A stretch of 37,322 nucleotides of DNA. It comes from Actinomadura logoneensis. GTDB taxonomy: Bacteria > Actinomycetota > Actinomycetes > Streptosporangiales > Streptosporangiaceae. Within the stretch, counting starts at the first letter, position 1. Every line of letters starts with the position of its first letter. Made by a program: the position numbers and the translations under genes. Of this stretch, positions 1 through 8,921 are shown piece after piece. Below the pieces are notes generated by a model, which worked only from the letters and a program-made list of their open reading frames with translations, was not told the origin of the DNA and searched no databases. The stretch lies in NCBI RefSeq assembly GCF_003428695.1, contig NZ_QURH01001053.1, positions 1 through 37,322 of the forward strand, given 5' to 3'.

Positions 1-1
1 C

Positions 2-1807
2 CGGCGGATCGCCACGGCCGCCGACGAGCCGCGCCGCTACGCCGTGGCGGTCGCACCCGGCGACGACGGGGTGCCGCGCGACGGCGCGGGCCGTCCGCTC
101 CCCCGCGGGCGCTGGCAGCTCCAGGTGAACGTCCTGGACCGCGACCAGCAGACCGCCGGGCTGCTCTACCGGCTGTGGCGGCTGGCGCGGCTGCGCGCCG
201 GCACGAACCGCCGTCCGCTCCGGTCGCTGCGCCGCGCGCTGGAGCAGGAGTCGCTGATGGCCTACGCGGCGTTCGCGGCGGACGTCCGCACCCCGCGCCT
301 CACCGGCACCTGCGAGGTCGGCACCGAGGCGGCGCTGCTCGCCTACGAGCACGTGCCGGGCCGCCGCCTGGACGAGCTGGCCGACGACGAGATCGACGAC
401 GCCCTGCTCACCGACGTCTGGTGCCAGTTCGCCCGGTTCCAGGCGGCCCGCCTCGCCCACCGCCGCCTGGAGGGCCACGCCATCCTCCTGAGCGACGCCC
501 CCGGCAGCGCGGCGGACGTCCCGGACGAGGACGGCGCCGAGGACGGCGCCGCGACCGAGCCAGCGACCGGAAGGCGCCTCGCCCACCTGGTCGGGTTCGA
601 CGTCGGAGAGGTCGCGGCCGGCGACCTCGCCCTGCGGCTGGACCGGGCGCAGCTCCTCACCACCCTGGCCCTGCGGGTCGGCGCGGAGCGCGCGGTCGCC
701 ACCGCCGCGCCGGTGCTGGGCGAGGGCGCGCTGGCCGCCGCCGTCCCGCTGCTGCAGCGGGTCGCGCTGACCCGGGCGACCCGGACGGCGCTCCGCCACG
801 ACCGGCACCTGCTGACCCGCATCCGCGAGCAGATCCTCACGCTGGAGCCCGAGGCCGAGACCGAGCCCGTCCGGCTGGAGCGCTTCCGGCCCCGGACGAT
901 CGTCAGCATCATCGCGCTCACCTTCGCCGCCTACATCGTCATCCCGCAGCTGACCAGCGTGCAGCTGGACCAGATCGGCGAGCGGGCCAACTGGTGGTGG
1001 GTCGCGCTCGGCGCGGTGGCCGCCGCCGTCACCTACCTCGCGGCCGCGCTGATGCTCATCGGTTTCGTGCCCGAGCGGCTGCCGCTGTGGCGGACGGTCG
1101 TCGTCCAGATCGCCGCGTCGTTCGTCAAGCTGGTCGCCCCCGCCGCCGTCACCGGTGTCGCGCTCAACACCCGCTACCTGCAGAAGTACGGGATCCGCTC
1201 GGGTCCGGCGGTGGCCAGCGTGGGCGCGTCCCAGCTGATGGGGATGGTCGTGCACATCCTCATGCTGGTGGTGTTCGGGTTCATCACCGGGTCCACCCAG
1301 ACCGCCACGCACGACCTGGCGCCGTCCCGCACGATCATGATCGTGCTGCTGATGTTCGCGATCCCGGTGGCGGTGGCGCTGGCCGTCCCGCGCGTCCGGC
1401 GGTTCGTGACCGCGCGGCTCCGGTCGATGTTCTCCGGCGTCCTGCCGCGGCTGGTGGACGTCCTGCAGTCGCCCCGCAAGCTCGCCACCAGCCTCGGCGG
1501 CACGCTGCTGCTGACCGCCGGGTTCGTGGTCTGCCTGGACGCCTCGATCCGCGCGTTCGGCGGCAGCCTGCCGTGGACGGCCGTGGTCGTGGTGTTCCTG
1601 ACCGGCAACGCCTTGGGCTCGGCCGCGCCGACGCCCGGCGGCCTGGGCGCGGTCGAGGGGGCGCTGACGCTGGCACTGACGATCTCCGGACTCCCCGCCG
1701 AGATCGCCACCTCGTCGGTGCTGCTGTTCCGCCTCCTGACCTTCTGGCTGCCGGTGGCCCCCGGCTGGGCGGCCTTCGCCTACCTCCAGCGCAAAGAAGC
1801 CATCTGA
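2..1807 (+). CDS. Flippase-like (lysylphosphatidylglycerol synthase TM family) membrane protein with degenerate kinase-like N-terminal region, 5' truncated
   Basis: The reading frame is open from base 2, so the N-terminus lies outside the window; about 602 residues are visible. The last ~300 residues hold about eight hydrophobic segments and the conserved PTPGGLGAVEGAL stretch of the MprF/LPG-synthase transmembrane (UPF0104) family, whose members move lipids or glycolipids across the membrane. The first ~270 visible residues resemble a protein-kinase-like fold: an EQESLMAYAAFAA helix, then AYEHVPGRRLDEL, then HRRLEGHAILLS where a catalytic HxDxxxxN loop would sit, and LVGFDVGE in the DFG position. 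The catalytic aspartate is not conserved, so this looks like a pseudokinase. The lipid substrate cannot be read from the sequence. Family assignment is firm; the kinase-like reading is inference. Confidence 0.85.
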   Translation, partial: RRIATAADEPRRYAVAVAPGDDGVPRDGAGRPLPRGRWQLQVNVLDRDQQTAGLLYRLWRLARLRAGTNRRPLRSLRRALEQESLMAYAAFAADVRTPRLTGTCEVGTEAALLAYEHVPGRRLDELADDEIDDALLTDVWCQFARFQAARLAHRRLEGHAILLSDAPGSAADVPDEDGAEDGAATEPATGRRLAHLVGFDVGEVAAGDLALRLDRAQLLTTLALRVGAERAVATAAPVLGEGALAAAVPLLQRVALTRATRTALRHDRHLLTRIREQILTLEPEAETEPVRLERFRPRTIVSIIALTFAAYIVIPQLTSVQLDQIGERANWWWVALGAVAAAVTYLAAALMLIGFVPERLPLWRTVVVQIAASFVKLVAPAAVTGVALNTRYLQKYGIRSGPAVASVGASQLMGMVVHILMLVVFGFITGSTQTATHDLAPSRTIMIVLLMFAIPVAVALAVPRVRRFVTARLRSMFSGVLPRLVDVLQSPRKLATSLGGTLLLTAGFVVCLDASIRAFGGSLPWTAVVVVFLTGNALGSAAPTPGGLGAVEGALTLALTISGLPAEIATSSVLLFRLLTFWLPVAPGWAAFAYLQRKEAI

Positions 1808-1984
1808 CCGAGGACCGCGGACAGTCCGGCAACCCGGATCCGTCCGTCCCCTGTGCGAACCCGTGCCGGTTCCCCGGTGCGGTCCTGGCTCCTGCCCGGA
1901 GTTGGCCGGGGGGACGAATCGGGGCGGTGGGGGTGGTCGGAACGGACGAGGCCGGGGCGGGTTCGGCTGGCTACCGTGGGCCGG

Positions 1985-3370
1985 ATGACGAGGCTTGATG
2001 AAGTCGCGGAGCGGCTGCGGGTCCGGCTGCCGGGGCTGGCGGAGGAGAACGGGGTGCCGGGGGTGGCCGTGGCCGTCGGCATCGGCGGGGACCTGGCCGA
2101 GGAGGCGGCCGGGGTGCTGAGCACGGCGACCGGCGTGGAGGCGACGGTCGACTCGGTGTTCCAAATCGGGTCGGTCACCAAGGTCCTGACCGCGACGCTC
2201 GCGATGCAGCTGGTCGTGGAGGGTTCGATAGAGCTCGACGCTCCGGTGGACGCCTACCTGCCGGGTTTCCGGGCGGGGTTCCCCGAGGTGACCGTCCGCC
2301 AGCTGATGTCGCACACGGCGGGCTTCGAGGGGGACGTCTTCACCGACACCGGCAAGGGCGACGACTGCCTGGCCCCCTACGTGGACCTCCTCGCGGAGAT
2401 GCCGCAGATCTTCCGGCCGGGCGCGATGTTCTCCTACAACAACGCGGGCTACAGCGTGCTGGGACGGATCATCGAGGTCGTGCGGGGCCGGCCGTTCGAC
2501 GCGTGCATGCGCGACCACCTGTTCACCCCGCTGGGCATGACGCACGCGGCGAACGACCCCTACGAGGCGATCCTGCACCGGGCCGCCGTGGGGCACCTCG
2601 GCGGGAGGCCGAGCCCGGTGTGGGCGATGGCCCGCTCGAACGCGCCGGCGGGGTCGATGCTGGCCATGACGGCGAGGGACCTGGTGGCCTTCGCCAGGGC
2701 GCATCTGGCCGACGAGAGCCTGCGCGTCATGCGCGAGCCGCAGGTCACGCTGCCCGACATCGGCTGGGGGACGGCGTGGGGGCTGGGCTGGGAGCTGTAC
2801 GACCTGCCCGGCGGCCTGGTCTTCGGGCATGACGGGAACACGATCGGCCAGTCGGCGATCCTGCGCGTGGACCCGGCACGTGAGGTGGTCGTGGTGGTCC
2901 TGACCAACGGCGGGAATCCGAAGCCGCTGCGGGAGGAGATCAGCGGATGGGTGCTGGAGCAGCCGGAGAAGCCGGTCCCCGATCCGGCGGCCCGCCCGGA
3001 CGCGCGCCGCGTCGCCGGCACCTACGTGTCGTCCACGAGCCGGACCACGGTCAGCGAGGACGCCGAAGGCCGGCTGTGGCTGGACCAGGTGCCGCTGGGC
3101 ATCGCGGCGGAGCTCGGCGACGAGCCGTTCCGGACCGAGCTGGTCGGCTGGCGCGGCGATGCGCTGCTGCCCGTCGCGCCCGGCCGCGGACCGGTGGCGT
3201 TCCTGGGCGATGACGGCCGGGGAAGGGCGCTCTATCTGCACACCGGCCGCGCGGACGTCCGGTCCGGCGCGCCTTCGGACGTCCGAGCGGATGCCCGCGC
3301 GGATGCCCGTGCGGATGTTCCTGCGGATGCGCGGGCGGCGGTATGTGCACCCGGACGAAACGGAGGCTGA
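1985..3370 (+). CDS. Serine hydrolase, beta-lactamase/S12 family, probably cytoplasmic
   Basis: This 461-residue protein has the active-site set of class C beta-lactamase-like serine hydrolases: SVTK at residues 63-66 (nucleophile Ser63, Lys66), YNN at 151-153 and HDG at 282-284 in the KTG position. S12 members include D-aminopeptidases, DD-peptidases and esterases. I see no signal peptide when translation starts at ATG 1985; the frame is open further upstream, but that extension is Arg/Gly-rich and looks untranslated. The C-terminal ~25 residues are an Ala/Asp/Arg repeat (RADARADARADVPADAR) encoded by 12-bp tandem units. The gene lies 54 bp before a peptide-transport operon on the same strand, so a role in peptide or D-amino-acid breakdown is plausible but unproven. 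Confidence 0.88.
   Translation: MTRLDEVAERLRVRLPGLAEENGVPGVAVAVGIGGDLAEEAAGVLSTATGVEATVDSVFQIGSVTKVLTATLAMQLVVEGSIELDAPVDAYLPGFRAGFPEVTVRQLMSHTAGFEGDVFTDTGKGDDCLAPYVDLLAEMPQIFRPGAMFSYNNAGYSVLGRIIEVVRGRPFDACMRDHLFTPLGMTHAANDPYEAILHRAAVGHLGGRPSPVWAMARSNAPAGSMLAMTARDLVAFARAHLADESLRVMREPQVTLPDIGWGTAWGLGWELYDLPGGLVFGHDGNTIGQSAILRVDPAREVVVVVLTNGGNPKPLREEISGWVLEQPEKPVPDPAARPDARRVAGTYVSSTSRTTVSEDAEGRLWLDQVPLGIAAELGDEPFRTELVGWRGDALLPVAPGRGPVAFLGDDGRGRALYLHTGRADVRSGAPSDVRADARADARADVPADARAAVCAPGRNGG
3287..3334 (+). repeat. Four 12-bp tandem units inside the serine hydrolase 3' end
   Basis: Imperfect copies of GCGGATGCCCGC follow one another in frame and encode the Ala-Asp-Ala-Arg type tail of the serine hydrolase. 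The unit length is a multiple of three, so copy-number change would lengthen or shorten the tail without breaking the frame. Confidence 0.75.
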
Positions 3371-3424
3371 ACATTCGCCGGACCGGACGAACACCGGTCG
3401 TGGTAGGGCCCCCACTATCGTCCA

Positions 3425-5323
3425 ATGGATTCGCGGAAGAACCTGACCGTCCACGGCCTGTCCGTGGAGATCAGGCGTGGTGACCGGCTAGTCAGACCCG
3501 TCGCGGACGTCACCTTCGAGCTGGGCCGCGGCGAGACCCTCGGGATCGTCGGCGAGACCGGGTCCGGCAAGTCCATGACCGGCCTGGCGGTCATGGGGAT
3601 GCTGCCTGCCGGCGGCCGGGTGACCGGCGGGTCGATCGAGCTCGGCGGCCGCGACCTGCTCACGGCCGACCCCCGCCGGTACCGGGGCCGCGAGATCGCG
3701 ATGGTCTTCCAGGACTCGCTGACCTCGCTGAACCCCACCAAGAGGATCGTCGACCAGGTGGCCGAGCCGGTCCGGCTGCACCGCGGCGCCTCCCGGCGGG
3801 CCGCGCGGGACCGGGCCCGGGAGATGCTGGCCCGGGTCGGCGTCCGGCGGGACGGCTACCCGCACCAGCTCTCGGGCGGGCAGCGCCAGCGGGTGATGAT
3901 CGCGATGGCGCTGGTCTGCGAGCCGGAGGTCGTCATCGCCGACGAGCCCACCACGGCGCTGGACGTGACGGTCCAGGCCGAGATCCTGGACCTGCTCGAC
4001 GAGCTGCGGGCCCAGCGCGGCCTGTCGATGATCCTCATCACGCACGACATGGGGGTCATCGCGCAGCGGGCGGACCGGGTCGCGGTGATGTACGCCGGAC
4101 GGCTGGCCGAGTCCGCGCCCACCGCCGAGATCTTCGAGCGGACGCGGCACCGCTACACCCGGGCGCTGCTGTCGTCGATCCCGACGCTCGCGCAGGACAG
4201 GGGCGAGGAGCTGTTCAGCATCCCCGGCTCCCCGCCCGACCTGGCGCGGCCCGAGCCGGGCTGCCCGTTCGCGCCCCGCTGCGACGCGGCGTCCGACAGG
4301 TGCCGCGCGGAGCTGCCGCCGTTCACCGGCACCTTCGCCTGCTGGCATCCGGTCGACGGCCCGGTCGCGTCCGCGGACCGCGGGCGGTTCCAACGGGGCG
4401 AGACCGGGGAGACGCTGCTGCGCGTCGTCGACCTCGTCCGCGAGCACCCGACCGGACGCCGGACCGTCAAGGCGGTGTCGGGCATCAGCTTCGAGGTGGC
4501 GGCCGGGGAGACGTTCGGCCTGGTCGGCGAGTCGGGGTGCGGCAAGTCGAGCCTGGGCCGCCTGCTGGTCGGCCTGGACCGGCCGGACCGCGGCGAGATC
4601 GTGTTCGCCGGGGAGAGGGTCACGCGCCCGCGCCGGGCCGTCCAGATGATGTTCCAGGACTCCGGCGCCGCCCTGGACCCGAGGATGCGGATCGGGCGGA
4701 TCCTCCGCGAGCCCCTGGCGATCCACGACGTCGGCGACCGGCGGGAACGCGTCAGGCGGCTGCTGGACGACGTCGGGCTGCCCGAGAGCGTCCTGGACCG
4801 CTACCCCTACGAGCTGTCGGGCGGGCAGCGCCAGCGCGTCGGCCTGGCCCGCGCGCTCGCCCTGGACCCGCGGGTGCTGGTCGCCGACGAGCCGGTCAGC
4901 GCCCTGGACGTCTCCATCCGCTCCCAGGTGCTGAACCTGATGCGCCGCGTGCAGGCCGAACGGGGGCTGAGCGCCGTGGTGATCTCCCACGATCTGGCGG
5001 TCGTGCGGTACCTGGCCGACCGGGTCGGCGTCATGTACCTCGGGAAGCTCGTCGAGACGGGGACGACCGAGGAGGTGTTCGGGGCCCCGGCCCACCCCTA
5101 CACCGCGGGCCTGCTGGCCGCCGTTCCGGAGGGCGGGCGGACCGGGACGCCGGTGCGCGGCGAACCGCCCAGCCCGGTCGATCCGCCCAGCGGATGCCGG
5201 TTCCGCACCCGCTGCGCCCTGGCCACCGACAAGTGCGCACAGGTGGAGCCGCCGATGACGTCGCTGACCGGCGGCCACCAGGTGGCCTGCCACTACCCGT
5301 TGCAGGAGGGACGCGATGGCTAG
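3425..5323 (+). CDS. Di/oligopeptide ABC transporter ATP-binding protein, fused DppD-DppF type
   Basis: This 632-residue protein carries two complete ABC ATPase modules. The first has Walker A GETGSGKS at 43-50, signature LSGGQRQR near 149 and Walker B VVIADE at 169-174. The second has Walker A GESGCGKS at 368-375 and its own LSGGQRQR and DEPVSALD. Each module ends in the Cys-rich oligopeptide-transporter tail (CPFAPRC...RC...CWH and CRFRTRC...KC...CHYP). That tail separates Dpp/Opp ATPases from other ABC proteins. It would power peptide uptake with the two permeases and binding protein encoded next. No clear ribosome-binding site precedes ATG 3425, so the operon may be led by a leaderless transcript. 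The stop codon overlaps the next start. Confidence 0.95.
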   Translation: MDSRKNLTVHGLSVEIRRGDRLVRPVADVTFELGRGETLGIVGETGSGKSMTGLAVMGMLPAGGRVTGGSIELGGRDLLTADPRRYRGREIAMVFQDSLTSLNPTKRIVDQVAEPVRLHRGASRRAARDRAREMLARVGVRRDGYPHQLSGGQRQRVMIAMALVCEPEVVIADEPTTALDVTVQAEILDLLDELRAQRGLSMILITHDMGVIAQRADRVAVMYAGRLAESAPTAEIFERTRHRYTRALLSSIPTLAQDRGEELFSIPGSPPDLARPEPGCPFAPRCDAASDRCRAELPPFTGTFACWHPVDGPVASADRGRFQRGETGETLLRVVDLVREHPTGRRTVKAVSGISFEVAAGETFGLVGESGCGKSSLGRLLVGLDRPDRGEIVFAGERVTRPRRAVQMMFQDSGAALDPRMRIGRILREPLAIHDVGDRRERVRRLLDDVGLPESVLDRYPYELSGGQRQRVGLARALALDPRVLVADEPVSALDVSIRSQVLNLMRRVQAERGLSAVVISHDLAVVRYLADRVGVMYLGKLVETGTTEEVFGAPAHPYTAGLLAAVPEGGRTGTPVRGEPPSPVDPPSGCRFRTRCALATDKCAQVEPPMTSLTGGHQVACHYPLQEGRDG

Positions 5324-6266
5324 GTACGTCCTGAACCGGCTGGTGGTCTCGGCGCTGGTCCTGCTCGGGATCTCGGCGGTGGTGTTCTTCATGCTGCACC
5401 TGGTCTCGGACAGTCCGGGCCGGATCGTGCTCGGCCAGCGCGTGTCGCCCGAGGCGGTCGCGGCCTTCGACCACCAGCACGGCTTCGACCGGCCGGTGGT
5501 CGTGCAGTACCTCGATTACCTCGAGCGGCTGCTGCACGGCGACCTCGGCCGGTCCTACAAGCTGAACGAGAACGTCTCCACCCTGATCGCGCAGAACGCG
5601 GGCCGCAGCGCGATGCTGTCGCTGGCCGGGCTCGTCGTGGCGCTGGCCGTCGCGGTGCCGCTCGGCATCCTGCAGGCCGTCCGGCGCAACGGCCTGATCG
5701 ACCGGACGGCCACCGCCGTGTCCTACATGCTGTACGCCACGCCGTCGTTCCTGCTCGGGCTGGCGCTGATCGCGGTGTTCAGCCAGCAACTGGAGCTGTT
5801 CCCCGCCGAGGCGTCCCAGTCGCACTCGCCGTGGGCGGTCCTCACCGACCCGCGGGCCATGGCCCTGCCGGTGATCACGCTGGCGGCGGGCAGCGTCGCG
5901 GTGTTCGCGCAGTACCAGCGTTCCTCGGCACTCGACCAGCTCGGCCAGGACTACATCCGGGTCGCGCGGGCCAAGGGCCTGCCCGAACGGCTGGTCCTGA
6001 CCCGGCACCTGCTCCGCAACGCCTGCATGCCGCTGATCACCCTGGTCGGGACGCTCGTCCCGACGCTGCTCGCCGGCAACGTCATCGTCGAGTCGCTGTT
6101 CAACTACCCGGGCCTCGGCCTGCTGTTCCTCAACAGCCTGCAACGCGAGGACTACCCCCTGCTCCTCGCCTACACCCTCATGGGCGGCCTCCTGACCGTC
6201 GTCGGCAACCTCCTCGCCGACGTCCTGGTGGCCGCCGCCGACCGCCGAATCGAGGTGCGGAGATGA
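5316..6266 (+). CDS. Peptide ABC transporter permease, DppB type
   Basis: This 316-residue protein has an N-terminal membrane segment (LVVSALVLLGISAVVFFMLHL), the loop GQRVSPEAVAAFDHQHGFDRP usual in DppB/OppB proteins, and about five further membrane segments. The EAA-type cytoplasmic loop (DYIRVARAKGLPERLVLTRHLLRNA), which docks to the ATPase, lies near residues 211-235. GGAGGG about 6 nt upstream supports ATG 5316, and the 8-nt overlap with the ATPase gene suggests translational coupling. It would form the membrane channel with the DppC-type protein that follows. Confidence 0.95.
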   Translation: MARYVLNRLVVSALVLLGISAVVFFMLHLVSDSPGRIVLGQRVSPEAVAAFDHQHGFDRPVVVQYLDYLERLLHGDLGRSYKLNENVSTLIAQNAGRSAMLSLAGLVVALAVAVPLGILQAVRRNGLIDRTATAVSYMLYATPSFLLGLALIAVFSQQLELFPAEASQSHSPWAVLTDPRAMALPVITLAAGSVAVFAQYQRSSALDQLGQDYIRVARAKGLPERLVLTRHLLRNACMPLITLVGTLVPTLLAGNVIVESLFNYPGLGLLFLNSLQREDYPLLLAYTLMGGLLTVVGNLLADVLVAAADRRIEVRR

Positions 6267-7081
6267 GACGGCACCCGCTCGCGCTCGCCGGTGGCCTGCT
6301 CCTGCTGGTCATCGTCGGGTTCTGCGTCCTCGGCCCGCTGCTCCACCCGACCAACCAGACCGACGTGGACGTCGTCAACGCGGCCCTGCCGCCGGGCGGC
6401 GGCCATCCGCTCGGCACCGACACCAACGGGTTCGACGTGCTCGGGCGGCTGATGGCCGGCGGCCGGGTGTCGCTGCAGATCAGCCTGCTGGCCGCGGTCG
6501 TCGCGACCACGATCGGCACGCTCTACGGCGCGGTCGCCGGGCTGGCGGGCGGCGTGGTCGACGGGGTCATGATGCGGCTGGTCGACGTCATGCTGTCGAT
6601 CCCGTTCCTGTTCTTCGTGCTGATCCTGTCGGCCCGGTTCCACGCCGACGCGGTGTCGCTGAGCCTGGTCATCGGCGGCTTCTCCTGGCTGCTGTCGGCC
6701 CGGCTGGTGCGCGGGGAGGTGCTGACGCTCCGGGTCCGCGAGTACGTCCTCGCGGCGAAGGTCATGGGCGCCTCGCGGCGGCGGGTGGTGCTCACCCACC
6801 TGATCCCCAACGCGCTCGGCGTGATCATCGTCAACGCCACCTTCCAGGTGGCCGACGCGATCATCGTGGTGTCCGCGCTCGGCTTCCTCGGCTTCGGCCT
6901 GACCTATCCCGCCGCGGACTGGGGCAGCCAGCTGGCCAGCGGCGTCACCTACATCTCCGCCGACTACTGGTGGCTGGTCCTGCCGGTCGGCGCCTGCATC
7001 GTCCTCACCGTCCTCGCCCTCAACCTGCTCGCCGACGCCCTGCGGGACACGATCGGCCGCCCCACCTCAGCAAGGAGCTAG
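6263..7081 (+). CDS. Peptide ABC transporter permease, DppC type
   Basis: The start is the ATG in an ATGA overlap with the preceding permease gene. The 272-residue product opens with a membrane segment (LALAGGLLLLVIVGFCVLGPLL), then the GHPLGTDTNGFDVLGRLMAGGRVSL region typical of DppC/OppC, then the permease core with the EAA loop (EYVLAAKVMGASRRRVVLTHLIPNA). It is a little shorter than most DppC proteins (~290 residues) because the cytoplasmic N-terminus is minimal. An in-frame opening extends far upstream, but it lies inside dppB in another frame and is not used. Confidence 0.94.
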   Translation: MRRHPLALAGGLLLLVIVGFCVLGPLLHPTNQTDVDVVNAALPPGGGHPLGTDTNGFDVLGRLMAGGRVSLQISLLAAVVATTIGTLYGAVAGLAGGVVDGVMMRLVDVMLSIPFLFFVLILSARFHADAVSLSLVIGGFSWLLSARLVRGEVLTLRVREYVLAAKVMGASRRRVVLTHLIPNALGVIIVNATFQVADAIIVVSALGFLGFGLTYPAADWGSQLASGVTYISADYWWLVLPVGACIVLTVLALNLLADALRDTIGRPTSARS

Positions 7082-7085
7082 CACC

Positions 7086-8921
7086 ATGCGCGGACGCCTC
7101 CCGAGCGGGCTCGTCGCCCTGCCCACCCTCCTCGCGCTGCTCACCGCGACCGCCTGCGGTGGCGGCGGCGCCGGAACGGCCAAGGGCATCATCTCGGCGC
7201 CTCCCAAGCAGACCGGCACCCCCAAGGACGGCGGCACGGCCGTCGTGGCACTGACCCCGGGCCTCAGCCCGAACTTCATCTACCCCTACCCGCCCGCCTC
7301 GGCGAACGGCACCGTGATCGCGCGCGGCCAGCTGTGGCGCTCGCTGTACCGGCCGAGCGGCGACGGGAGCCAGATCGTCGACCCCGCGCTGAGCCTCGCC
7401 GAGCCGCCGGTCTACAGCGCCGACCGCAGGACGGTCACGATCAGGATGAAGGACTACAAGTGGTCGACGGGCCGGGCCGTCACCGCCGGCGACGTCGTGT
7501 TCTCCCTCGACCTGCTCAAGGCGGCGCTGGCCGAGAGCCCGGCGAACTGGAGCTTCTACACCCCCGGCCAGTTCCCGGACGGGGTGACCGCCAGGGCGAC
7601 CGCGCCCGACACCCTGACGCTGACGCTGAAGACGGCCTACAACCCGTCCTACCTGCTGTCGATGCTGGCGCTGCTGTACGTCATGCCGTCCCAGGAGTGG
7701 AACATCGCCAGGACCGGCGGACCGCACCTGGACAGCTCGCAGCCCAGGAACGCCAAGGCGATCTACACCTACCTCACCAAGCAGTCGGCCGACCAGAAGA
7801 CCTTCGCCGGCAACCCGCTCTGGCAGGTCGTCAACGGACCCTACAAGCTGAAGAGCTTCGACCCGACGACCGGCTCGTTCTCCCTGACGGCCAACAGGTC
7901 CTACAGCGGGCCGGGCGAGAAGCGCCTGGACCAGGTGGACTTCAAGGCGTTCACCTCCGCCTCGGCGGTGCTCAACCAGTTCAAGGCGGGCAACCTCACC
8001 GTCGGGACGCTGGACTCCACGTTCGTCTCGCAGGCCGCCGCGCTCAAGGCCAAGGGCTACACCGTCTACAGCAGCCCGGCCCCCGCCCGCTTCGACGCGC
8101 TCACCATCAACTTCAGGAACACCGTCGACGGCTTCGACAAGGTGATCGCCCAGCCGTACGTCCGGCAGGCGCTCCAGCGGCTGATCGACGGCAAGCGGTA
8201 CATCACCAGCCGCGGCATCTACGACGGCGCCGGGTCGGAGAACTACAGCACCGTGGGGGCCGACTCGCCCTACCCGCCGTCCTTCGGTGACAGGCCGCCC
8301 TACCCCTACGACCCGGAGGCGGCGAAGAAACTGCTCACCGACCACGGCTGGAAGGTCGTGCCCGGCGGCGCGACCACCTGCGAGCAGCCCGCGCGGTGCG
8401 GGGCGGGGATCAAGCAGGGGCAGACGATCCGGTTCACGATCGCCTCGGCCAACACCCCCGCCTACGTCGGCGCCCGCGACATCGCGTTCGTCTCGGCGGC
8501 CAAGAAGCTCGGCATCGACGCCAAGATCGTCACCAAGTCGCTGAACTTCATGTACCAGAACTACGGCAACCCGTTCGCCCCGGCCAAGACCAACGAATGG
8601 GCGATGCAGGACAACGGGCCGCTCTACCTCGCCGTCGGCTACCCGAGCAGCAACACCGTGTTCAACACCGACGGCAGCTTCAACCTCGGCTCCTACGCCA
8701 ACCCCGCGACCGACAAGCTGATCAACGCCTCGACGTTCGGCGCCGACCCCAAGGCCCTCTCGGCCGAGGCCACCGCGCTCGCCACCGACCTGCCCGTGCT
8801 GTTCTTCCCGACGCCGAACACCCTGGTCGTCTGGAAGAACACGCTGTCGGGGCCGACCGCGTCGTTCAAGGCCCTGCTGAGCTACCTGTACACGCCGGAG
8901 CAATGGTACTTCCACGACTGA
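7086..8921 (+). CDS. Peptide ABC transporter substrate-binding lipoprotein, SBP family 5
   Basis: This 611-residue protein has a lipoprotein signal: charged MRGR start, hydrophobic stretch, then ATAC with the predicted lipidated Cys at residue 24, followed by a Gly-rich linker. The mature part has family 5 hallmarks (PKDGGTAVVAL near the start, VRQALQRLIDG, a GPYKL segment) found in Dpp/Opp binding proteins. It would sit on the outer face of the membrane and hand peptides to the permeases. AAGGAG 8 nt upstream supports ATG 7086. Its ligand cannot be predicted from sequence; the neighbouring prolyl peptidase and D-amino-acid enzymes suggest peptides. Confidence 0.94.
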   Translation: MRGRLPSGLVALPTLLALLTATACGGGGAGTAKGIISAPPKQTGTPKDGGTAVVALTPGLSPNFIYPYPPASANGTVIARGQLWRSLYRPSGDGSQIVDPALSLAEPPVYSADRRTVTIRMKDYKWSTGRAVTAGDVVFSLDLLKAALAESPANWSFYTPGQFPDGVTARATAPDTLTLTLKTAYNPSYLLSMLALLYVMPSQEWNIARTGGPHLDSSQPRNAKAIYTYLTKQSADQKTFAGNPLWQVVNGPYKLKSFDPTTGSFSLTANRSYSGPGEKRLDQVDFKAFTSASAVLNQFKAGNLTVGTLDSTFVSQAAALKAKGYTVYSSPAPARFDALTINFRNTVDGFDKVIAQPYVRQALQRLIDGKRYITSRGIYDGAGSENYSTVGADSPYPPSFGDRPPYPYDPEAAKKLLTDHGWKVVPGGATTCEQPARCGAGIKQGQTIRFTIASANTPAYVGARDIAFVSAAKKLGIDAKIVTKSLNFMYQNYGNPFAPAKTNEWAMQDNGPLYLAVGYPSSNTVFNTDGSFNLGSYANPATDKLINASTFGADPKALSAEATALATDLPVLFFPTPNTLVVWKNTLSGPTASFKALLSYLYTPEQWYFHD

